Shown here: piece after piece, positions 56,013-64,000 of the stretch
Layout: each line of letters starts with the position of its first letter
How positions within the stretch are numbered: the first letter of the stretch is position 1
Notes under the pieces: generated by a model
The model's input: the letters and a program-made list of their open reading frames with translations, nothing else
Told to the model about the DNA's origin: nothing
Databases searched by the model: none
Program-made: the position numbers and the translations under genes
Source of the DNA: Anaspis maculata
Taxonomy: Eukaryota > Arthropoda > Insecta > Coleoptera > Scraptiidae
Assembly: GCA_949128115.1 (NCBI GenBank)
Contig: OX421966.1
Coordinates: forward strand, 31,451,042 to 31,515,041
Direction: 5' to 3'
DNA: 64,000 nt

Positions 56013-57355
56013 TATATATATTATAACCCAACTTTCGTCGGAGCGAACGGCGCTCGAGTATTTTGGAGAGCGTGGGTCGCGGGTGGTTTTAGACGTTTCC
56101 TGAAATTTCGATGTTGACGGGCGCCAAGTGATTCGAAATTAGTTTTTATCTCTACCTGTTTAGTTGCACTTATGCCTGAATCACTAAAGGCAAACGGTTG
56201 TTTTAAAATTAAAAGGAGAGAATTTTAAAATAATTAAGTGGAGAACAATAAATGAATCTTTGGAAGAATGGTCAGTTTTATTCAGAACTTGGTGTGGATA
56301 ATACTTCAGACGTAGAATAAACAACAGTTGATAAATTTGAGAATATTACTTGATAATTTAAATGAAACAAACGGAGAAAATAGAATTGATTGAAATTAAA
56401 GGAATATTGCGAGAGACGGTAAGTATTCAAATTTTTATATAGAGAATCGCGACGCGGTTTTAAATTAATTAATCCCGTTGTGAGTGCACTCAAAAAAGGG
56501 GAAGATAGGTGGAAAAACTTGTTCTTACTAAAACGTTGCAATATTCAATCATAACAAAAAGATAAAGAAATTAAGGTAATAAGCAAATAGTTAAACTTGA
56601 AAAGTGAGGCAAATAATTGATTTTAAAAAGGTAATTAAGAAAGAAGAAATAAAGGTTCTGGCCTGGCCTTGTTCCTTATGGTGGCAGCGCAGCTCTCTCC
56701 TGGACGGAGTCCTTAGGGGAAGAGATTGGCAGCTGTGGTGGAAGTTTTCTGCTGACGAGACGATGGCTGTGCCGAAGGCTTTATGCTCAAATCTTGCTCG
56801 TTGAAAGACGAAGAGAGAAGAAAGGAAACTTGCATATGGAATTCGTTGGTTTCGGCCGGGTCCAAAAAAAAAAACACTCTCTTCACCACTTTTTAGGTGG
56901 TTCGGAATACCATCCCGGCAAAAAACCCTGAAACGGTGAAACGGAAGATTAACCAAAGTCGCCCCCGAGCAGAGAGAGAACTGAGAGAACTTGCCTTTTT
57001 TTACAAAAGGGTTGCAACTTAAATAATTGCCTGCGGCGAAAAGTTAAAATTTAATTGTTGTTGCCAACTTGTGTTCGCTTCGACCGCGGCACCCAGAGTG
57101 AACTCTCAGATCTTCCCCACCCGACAGGCCAACGCGGTCAATCCCCGCCACGCATCCAGGTTTGCGAATTATAACCTGAAGTTGTACACTTCGTGGAGAA
57201 TGTGGGAAATTTAAAATGCCACAATATATGATGTAATTTTTGGGATATCAAGTTCAAAAAAAAAACTATTCGGAAAAAGTTATTAGCTTTGTACAATTTT
57301 CCAAAACTTTCGGACCATACGTTACGTAGACCACTGGAAAAGCGCATTGTTCTTG
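56013..57355. other. Unassigned repeat-like region
   Basis: CG-richer patches occur at 56040-56120 and 56940-57160. Open frames at 56591-56956 and elsewhere show no domain. AAACTTTCGGACCATACGTT at 57303 matches 54217-54245 inverted, so part of the flanks may derive from one element. It might include LTR-type sequence, but no paired LTRs or primer site could be established. Confidence 0.3.
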
Positions 57356-57667
57356 TTACAGCCTTGAGTTCAAGAGTGAACGATTTGTGAACTGTTCACA
57401 ACAGAAAGAACAACCGCCAGTGGGCCAGTCGGTGTTCGATGGTGCCGACCCCATGAATGTTGGTGGTATTGGTGGCCGGTTCAGATTTCTCCCTCCTGTA
57501 CTCAAGATCAACACCTGGTGCACTAACTTTGTCGTCACAGCGAGAATGTGCTTGCATCTTCCGCGTCTGCCGGCCTTGCAGGCGCAATTCATTTCTTCAA
57601 CGACGACCTTTTGTTCTTCCGCTACTGCAAAGCTCCCCTCGATCTGATGGGGATTTGCCGTAAGCAT
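57356..57667 (-). pseudogene. SWIM zinc-finger fragment
   Basis: A 103-codon minus frame contains EEMNCACKAGRRGRCKHILA. This fits the SWIM pattern C-x-C-x(7)-C-x-H, preceded by the usual short beta-strand region (AVAEEQKVVVEE). SWIM domains of this type occur in insect proteins linked to YqaJ-like nucleases and to Mutator-like elements. The sequence after the finger does not match either well, and there are no flanking exons. I read it as a decayed fragment of a mobile or multicopy gene. Confidence 0.6.
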
Positions 57668-58067
57668 AACGCTCGGATTTAAATTTTGACTTTATCAACG
57701 CTTGGAATAGTCATTCTGTAAAATTACGTGCCCAGCGTTCAGCACCCCTCCACCTTCAGAGGTTCAAACTTAGCTGAGAGCTAGCTGAATTACCAACTTG
57801 ACAAATCTGTTCTCAAGGTCGTAACCAGAGATCTCGCTAATCTCTGGCCCGAACGAAACAACTTTCGCTATGTGCGCAATCTTGAATTCAGTTCCCTATA
57901 CATACCTACAAGGTGAGGCATAAACCTCGGAAATTTTTCTCAAAAAATGTCTGCAAACGATTCCGAGTGGTTTAGAGCCTGTGTTTACCGAGTGGTTTAG
58001 AGCCTGTGTTTAGCTACAAGACAAAGAGTTCAACGCCAATACGACGGATGAGTTTATACTTGCTGCA
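57668..58067. other. Unassigned, with a 25-bp tandem duplication
   Basis: CCGAGTGGTTTAGAGCCTGT then GTTTA occurs twice back to back at about 57963-58012. No gene is seen. Confidence 0.5.
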
Positions 58068-58630
58068 GAGCAAACTTGGGGTAGAAATAATGAACCGCAG
58101 TTACGGATAGGTATGCTCAAAATCAGAAAAATGTTGAAAGATTTTAGTAAACTTTTTTAACAGACCAAGGTCGTACCAAGGACGTTTTTGAACCTTTGAA
58201 TCTGTTTTGTAATTTTATTTGATATACAGGGTGTCGTAAATTCTAAAAATCCAGTTTTCTTCAAAAATGCATGCAAAAAATCATTCAAAGTTCATAGGAG
58301 AACTATTTGTGTTATTTGTTGCTCTACATCAGTTTTATAACCACTAGAACCTTTCACAGGCATTTTCAAGGAAAATAGATTTTCAAGATTTATTATGACT
58401 CACCCTGTACACACAAACACATTCAAAAGTTCAAAAATTTTTGGTTTTCGGTCTGACGGCCGAGTTTCCTAAAATCTTTCAAGATAACGAAAATAGAAGG
58501 GATCGAAGGACCACCTTCTGACCCTCCATATTTCCAAAAATAATAATCATACATTTTTTTCAACATTTTTCTGTCAATTTTCGAGCCTTTCCCTAACTGC
58601 GGTTCAATTTTCTACCCCAAGTTTGCAAAC
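58068..58630. mobile_element. TIR element, about 560 bp
   Basis: The left arm (AGCAAACTTGGGGTAGAAAT, AACCGCAGTTACGGA, GAAAAATGTTGAAA) is inverted at 58558-58628. Inside, ACAGGGTGTCG at 58228 and CACCCTGTAC at 58403 face each other and bound about 180 bp. No coding sequence. Confidence 0.7.
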
Positions 58631-58679
58631 ACCCTGTATATTTCAGTGTAGGTACGTAGGTAAAATAGGTGCAGAATAT

Positions 58680-59972
58680 TTAATAATAATAATAATAATA
58701 ATAATAAAAATGGCTTTATTCAGAAGGTGGCGGTATTCAGCATAATGCTGCTCTACCATACAACCACCCGTAAAATATCACACTTGACATCACAACACAA
58801 CAAAATAACAAAATAATTCAGGTACAAACATTTCACCTCATGTTGATCAGAAAATCTCTAAATTCTGTTTTAAAAATAGAAAGACTAGAGGACCGGCCGA
58901 TACCATCAGGAATGGAATTCATTACCTTCACAGCTGAGTAAGAAAACGATCCGCGAAACTGCGAGGTGCGATGCCCAGGGACTGCATACCGGCCACACTG
59001 TCTTGTGTTCCTACCATGAATGTCCCCACCCTTTAGCAATCTGCTATGCAAGTAACCCGGTTCCGATGTGGCATTAATGCGGTATACAAGTGAAGCCATG
59101 CGCATGGAGAACAGCTCGTCCAACCTCAGCCAACCAGACCTCAAGAAATACTCACTGACATGGTCAAACTTCCTCAGGTCGAAGCAAAACCGGATACATG
59201 CGTTCTGTAGACGTTGGAGGCATTCTTTATCAGCGACCAAAATTGCTGGCCAGTAAACTGTGATGCAGTAAGATATGTATGGCAATATTAGACTGGCGCA
59301 GAGCTTTAGTCTGATTTCCCTAGCGAGTACATTTTTGTGGAAATACAAAGTTCTTAACTTGCCGAAGGTAACGCGGACCACAGTCCTAACATGATTAGAA
59401 AAACGCAGGTCGCTGTCAATGTGCAATCCCAAGCTCTTGCAACTGTTCACTGGGACAAGACGATGAGAACCAACTGAAATTGTGAAGCTCTGGTCGGAGA
59501 TGATGCTATCACGGCCCCTCCCAAATAGAAGCAGTTCGGTTTTTGAGTCATTCAACACCAAGCCATGCCACTGCGAAATTCTATGAATGATCTCAAGGTC
59601 CGCGTTAACCCTGGATATCGCCAAAGCGAGATAAGCGGGATCAAAGGAAAAATAGAGTTGGGTATCATCTGCATATTGATGTATGTTACAAGAAGACAAG
59701 TAACCACCAAAATCTGCAGTATAGACGGAGTACAAAAGAGGCCCATTAATGATGCCCTGAGGTACCCCCCGCTCAACCACACAGAACTCAGAGAATCTAC
59801 CGCAAATCGCCACTCTTTGCTGCCTGTGTGCCAAGAAATTACGAAAAAAGGAAACAAACACAAGGAAACAAAATATTTTACCTGTGATTTGAACTGTACT
59901 GAGCCAAGTACGATTCCCGCCTGCGCTAAGTCGCGCACAAGCGCATATCTGACAGAAGTGAGCTGAGGTCAT
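58680..59972 (-). mobile_element. 5'-truncated LINE with intact ORF2 C-terminal half
   Basis: The frame 58833-59972 (379 codons, no break) encodes the second half of a reverse transcriptase: RNFLAHRQQRVAICG, then GVPQGIINGPLLYSVYTADF, the catalytic HQYADDTQLYFS, and VNSCKSLGLHIDSDLRFSNH. The C-terminal region ends SIFKTEFRDFLINMR. Similarity seems to begin near 59850, so 5' truncation lies there. The 3' UTR contains GAATAAAGCC and a (TTA)n tail at 58680-58707. The YADD box and CR1/jockey-like spacing place it among non-LTR elements. It is less decayed than the other copies, so probably younger. Confidence 0.88.
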
Positions 59973-60205
59973 AGATAGCCCAAAAGGACATTTTTAAAAA
60001 AAAATCTGCATTCCTTGGAAACTATCGACCATTGCCATATCACTATCCTCTCCCTATGAGACTTCGGTCGTTCGCTTCCTCGAACCCGATTATGTACATT
60101 TCTTTCATGCACCAGCAAAGGTTCTGAGCACCGAATAGGTATTATGGGCACTCATCGGCACATGTTGACTGTATCGCGGCTACCATAGTAGACTATTTTT
60201 CAATG
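59973..60205. other. Short unassigned spacer
   Basis: No feature seen between the LINE and the next MITE. Confidence 0.4.
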
Positions 60206-60330
60206 TACCGTATGATCAAAAACTTCCCTACTCAAGGGAGGCTGTGGTCCTGGTCATTGGCAGGCAAACGAGGCTGATTTTGGCCAGGCCACAGCTTCCC
60301 TTGAGTAAGAAAGTCTTTGATAATACGGTA
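60206..60330. mobile_element. Short hairpin MITE family H, copy 3 (125 bp)
   Basis: Ends TACCGTATGATCAAAAACTT and CTTTGATAATACGGTA. The interior GAGGCTGTGGTCCTGGTCAT and GGCCAGGCCACAGCTTCCC fold together. Same family as 17769-17882 and 40507-40645. Confidence 0.88.
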
Positions 60331-60618
60331 CTACATGTGGCAACCCCATATTGTTTTGACGCGCTCATTCAATTGATCTGAACCGATGGACTGTGAAAGC
60401 TAAATTTCAATTTTCTTTCTCAGTAGGTACTGAAAATTGTACTTCATTTTTTCAACTGTACAGTAGGTCATTTTATTCACCAAAGCATTGACTTTAGCCA
60501 AAAAAAGTCGAATTTTGTGATTCTTGCACAAGACCCACACTTCCACTTTTCTGAGGCCTGATTTACCTACATGATGGGGTGTAGCTTGAATCTTGAAATA
60601 TAAAAATCGCAGTTGCCT
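60331..60618. other. Intergenic, beyond the 3' end of the next gene
   Basis: No feature seen. Confidence 0.4.
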
Positions 60619-60640
60619 TTTCCAAATAAACTTTATTTAT
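60619..60640 (-). terminator. Poly(A) signal of the exon at 60785
   Basis: On the minus strand ATATAAATAAAGTTTATTTG contains AATAAA at 60632-60637, about 150 bases after the stop codon. This is a normal 3' UTR length and supports a real transcript end. Confidence 0.6.
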
Positions 60641-60784
60641 ATAAAACAAAAATTATACAATACAATCATAGAGTATAGACTACTACATAAAATTACATCT
60701 ATAGCAGTGAAAACAGGGGACCACTTGAGGGCCGTAATCCGCGCCCAATGACGGGTCCCGTCTCAACAACAATTGCACTACATT

Positions 60785-60981
60785 TTACGGAACACCATCA
60801 ACGGGACGGACCACGTCTTTCAGGTCCAACAGGTGGAAGTTCGGGTTATCGAGAGGACCCTGTGCTGATCCACCTGTGATTGATTTTGGCCCACACCCAA
60901 AACAATCGCCTGTCAAGCCACATACTTCGGCAGGGGAATGAAGACCCAACAGTTTGCGGCACTGTGACCTTGGTACATCAC
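60785..60981 (-). CDS. Candidate terminal coding exon, Cys-containing C-terminus
   Basis: After a possible acceptor GGGAAATAG, the frame runs 65 codons to a stop, including DVPRSQCRKLLGLHSPAEVC, GLTGDCFGCG and a Leu/Val-rich end finishing VRPVDGVP. A good AATAAA follows. The exon begins in phase 1. That matches the donor phase of the exon at 63463-63706 and of the cassette at 62757-62810, so it could be an alternative last exon of that gene. It could equally be the end of a separate gene whose other exons I did not find. I recognise no domain. The acceptor has only a modest pyrimidine tract. Confidence 0.45.
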
Positions 60982-62141
60982 CTATTTCCCATTGTATCAT
61001 GATCCAAGGGAAACGCAGTTTCGTATAAAATGGAAGGGAGAAAAGACGGTAAAACAAAATGAAACAAAGAAGCAAAAAAATTGATAACGATCATGACACG
61101 CCGAAAAATAGAGGGCCGTGACATTCCAACAGCGTATTGCTGTGACAATCGCGTATCGCCTGCCTCTACAAGATCCCTGCAAGACCGAACTCGTATATTT
61201 AATAATAGATTAGTTGAACAAGAGTTAGTGGAGGCTTGATCTAAAGAAATTTCTAATATTTATTTAATTATTGATTACGTTTAAATATACTGAGTTCGAG
61301 TCGAAAATTACACCATACACCACCATTAGTTCCGTACCTGTGTACGACTTGATTTTGAATGAACTGACAAAGTTAGCAACGTACTAAAACCTACCTTTGA
61401 GATAGAAAGAGAGAGTACATCGTAGACGTGGTTTTTTTGTTAAGCAATATTATAAACAATCAACAGCGTCTTTACAATAATCACTTGTATAATAATTAAT
61501 AATATAAATATATACACAATTGAAAAGAATCCTGCTTACCTTTTCAATAAATTAAATAATAAATAGTGTTTTTATTAGAGTGATTTTTTTTGTTCCTTTA
61601 TAAATTCTATTCTCAATAATATTAATTGATTAAAATAAAATAATTGTTCTGTACAAACCTGAATTGCCCATGTACCTTTGCGCATTTATTGGGGTGACAT
61701 GAGGAGTCAATTTTGATCAACAATTCAAAATTTTACCCATCATAATGCACGGTAATGGTCGATTGGGAAAAAGTTAATCGTGCTCTATTAAAAATAAAAA
61801 AAAAATAAAAAACTTAGTACACTAACCTTTGTCGAAGTGAATCTAACAAACCGTGTGTAAGTCGGTAAGGAAATTCTTACATACCCTTACTTTTGGCAGG
61901 TATAATATTTTTGAAAATCCTGTCAAGAAAATAAAATGAATCAGTTTCAGTGGTAGTAGGTACAGGTCAGTTGTCGGTCATGCAAAAGAAATCGCAAAAA
62001 AAATAACTTTGAGAAAGAGAAAGTGTGTGTTTGTGTGTACGTTGTGTGATAAAAGTAGGGTGACTTTAACTCGGTATCTTTAAGGGATCAAATCTAGAAT
62101 GAAATTTAAACTTGCGGATGGTACACTAGGTACACCGGAGA
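60982..62141. other. Probable 3' UTR and intronic sequence
   Basis: Minus-strand AATAAA strings at about 61685-61690 and 61259-61264 could end the transcript whose stop is at 62142. AT-rich runs occur at 61480-61640 and 61790-61815. No other coding sequence is seen. Confidence 0.4.
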
Positions 62142-64000
62142 TCATCTGAACCTCGGCTGCATCATGGGCGTCAGCATTGGACCAGTGGGGAACATGTGGG
62201 CGCCATACATCATCCCTGGGGGAACTCCGATCATCCCTGTGTGCAAAATACGAACAAGATTAACGGCTTTCTAGAGCGCGATTTTTTCGGAAAATCCGAG
62301 GACACTAGTTTGAAAACTGCCATTTCTCTATCACAGGTTGGAGAATGGGGAGGTAAAACAAAAACGATACTTACCTGTGCGGTTCGAAAACAAAACAAAA
62401 ATGAACAATGAATACTAAAAGCCTAGCGAATGACACATTTAGCTAATAATACCGGAGACTACGGAAAACTATGACTGAAAGCTACAAAAATGGAACTTTC
62501 AGCACAAGTTTTGAAGTAAAAAAAAAGGAACGAAGAGCTGACAAAGAAATGACACTGTTCAAACACGTAACGTACTGGTGAAATAGTGATAATAAAATGT
62601 AAGTTACACGATGTATAATAATAATAGTAATTACGCAGTCAGATGATGATGCAATCAATAATAATCAATCAATCAATCAAAAACCACTGGAAACTAAGCG
62701 AGTGACAGAGATATATAATGCAGGCATGCCAACACAGAGTGCGTGAGTTTCAGTACCTGGGACACAGTACACTGGCTCGAGAATCGTCCGCTTCGGCACT
62801 TCATCCGTTTCTTATTATCAACAAACATACTAAAAACAGCAACTTGTACTAATATACCATTAAAAATAAATTATTACCAATTGATCAGCTTGTTTATTTC
62901 ATAATGAGATTTTTCAATTAGATACAGGACAGCTAAAATTATGTTTTCTTGCAGTCGCCATATAACACACTACCTAAGTTCTAGATGTAGTGGAAGGGAA
63001 GTTTTATTACATAATATTTCGTTTGGTTTTTCTGGAATGATGGAGGTTCGCATTGGTCGCTTAAACGTGCTCAGATGTGGTCACATGAGGTAGGGCAAAG
63101 ATATGGAAAGTGAACGCACACCTCCACATAAAAACAACCAACGGTCTGTGTGTTGTGTACTTCTTGGGGAGGAGTGGTGCCTGAATTATAATACTGACAG
63201 TATGACTCGTTCTAACGATCTACACGAAAACCCTTGTTTTACAAACTTTTGTTTAACCTTTACCCTAGAGTCCCTAATGAACATCATTAGTACATTGCTA
63301 CCAACAAAACAGGAACGTAAAATAATGATAAAAAGGGGCAGAAGGAAAAAAGAACGGAAACCAGTCTCCATGTGTGTTTTTTTTAACGGACATGACATCA
63401 TGTTCTTCTCCGACACAGTATGTCCGGATTGTGCGATCCAGTGATCGGACCTTACAACATACCTGGGGGCATGCTGATTGGTGGCGGTCTCATCAGATGG
63501 CCGCCTATCAGCGTGGGTGGCCCTGGAATCATGGGATGCCTGACCGAGGTCATCACCAGACCACCAGGTTGGCCCATTGATAGCGGAGGCCCGCTCACTC
63601 TTATTGGAAATCTTTGCATCATGGCCGCCTGGTTCATGGCCTCGACATGCTTGGCCTGGTGAACGGCAGCTTGTTGGGCAGCCGAAACGGCAATGGCTAG
63701 TTGAAGCTGCAACAAATAGTTATTTGTGTAACAAGAGTTGTAAACATGAAAGCAACAAGTTACAAGCGACAAGTTCAACTGTGGCATTTTAAATTTGGAG
63801 AACGCTGAAAAAAACAAAATCAACAAGTATGGTCTGAAGCTGGAAATATTTTTGAAACAACAACTGATACTTGGAATGTTTATTAGGAAGAGTTGAACAA
63901 TAACAATGATCAATAATTATATCCCAGTGGATGAAACTGTTGCTGTAAAATATGCTCTTTCCTCTTTTGGTTTTTAAAACTTACATCAGAAGCTGCAGTG
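62142..64000 (-). CDS. Pro/Met/Gly-rich protein of unknown family (3' exons, partial)
   Basis: Three exons are supported: 63985-64000 (cut by the window edge; TAASD before a GTAAGT donor), 63463-63706, and 62142-62236 with the stop. Junction phases agree (0, then 1). The middle exon encodes an Ala/Gln-rich helix-like stretch (LQLAIAVSAAQQAAVHQAKH, then VEAMNQAAMMQ). A proline/methionine/glycine-rich region follows (GGHLMRPPPISMPPG), continuing as MIGVPPGMMYG and ending PMMQPRFR. There is no signal peptide or membrane segment in this part. Such tails are common in nuclear RNA-processing and transcription factors, but I cannot name the family. Possible alternative exons are listed at 62757-62810 and 60785-60981. 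Confidence 0.72.
62237..63462 (-). other. Last intron of the Pro/Met/Gly-rich gene
   Basis: Lies between the donor at 63457-63462 and the acceptor at 62237-62240. It contains the cassette-exon candidate and a short (AATC)n tract near 62665. The plus-strand frames here and over the exons are shadows. Confidence 0.55.
62757..62810 (-). CDS. Candidate 54-bp cassette exon
   Basis: Between an AATAAG acceptor and a CAG/GTACTG donor the minus strand is open in the one frame compatible with both neighbouring exons. It encodes TDEVPKRTILEPVYCVP. Its length is a multiple of three and it starts and ends in phase 1. Inclusion would therefore add 18 residues without breaking the reading frame. The acceptor is weak and there is no other support. 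Confidence 0.3.

Noticed and set aside
56013..57355. LTR retrotransposon
   Set aside because: CG-rich patches looked LTR-like, but I could not find two matching LTRs, a primer-binding site or gag/pol sequence.

Overview
This window is an AT-rich, intron-bearing nuclear segment from an arthropod, almost certainly an insect. A complete yellow/major royal jelly family gene is present, a family essentially restricted to insects among animals. The introns are short with GT-AG junctions, and short GTAGGTACCTAC-like strings are scattered throughout, as in several hemipteran and lepidopteran genomes. The order cannot be fixed from the sequence; Hemiptera is a guess.

Ordinary genes are few and widely spaced. 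(1) 2021-2386, minus: the first two coding exons of mitochondrial aconitase, with the rest beyond the left edge. (2) 11546-14959, minus: a complete three-exon yellow/MRJP gene (454 aa) with a signal peptide and an unusual hydrophobic C-terminal tail. (3) 27579-28727, minus: a two-exon, 364-aa protein I do not recognise, with a repeated V-x-x-L-x-x-L-F-E motif. (4) 49523-51182, plus: a complete four-exon DRG1 GTPase (363 aa). (5) 60785-64000, minus: the 3' part of a gene with a Pro/Met/Gly-rich C-terminus, possibly with two alternative terminal exons and a small cassette exon.

The rest is mostly repeats, dominated by inverted-repeat (palindromic) elements. Large hairpins lie at 3985-6350, 10556-11250, 23413-24216, 24842-27350 (with a second hairpin of 1.67 kb nested in one arm), 30634-32008 and 41589-42670. 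A 12-kb structure at 37193-49318 has ~1-kb inverted arms with internal tandem repeats, like Foldback elements. Many short hairpin MITEs recur. Two non-autonomous hAT-like elements have 8-bp target duplications (29400-30108 and, less cleanly, 52097-52472). A 1,362-bp element at 47168-48529 is proved by its empty site in the opposite arm. Three composite repeats with GTCY microsatellites resemble Helentron-associated (DINE-1/HINE) elements. Several 5'-truncated LINE copies, one tRNA-derived SINE and fragments with Tc1, SWIM and possibly THAP domains complete the picture.

The genes do not form a pathway or operon; they are independent loci among repeats. The most interesting theme is the density, nesting and near-symmetry of long hairpins with short loops. 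If transcribed, these could give long double-stranded RNA, and they also hold clean insertion records.
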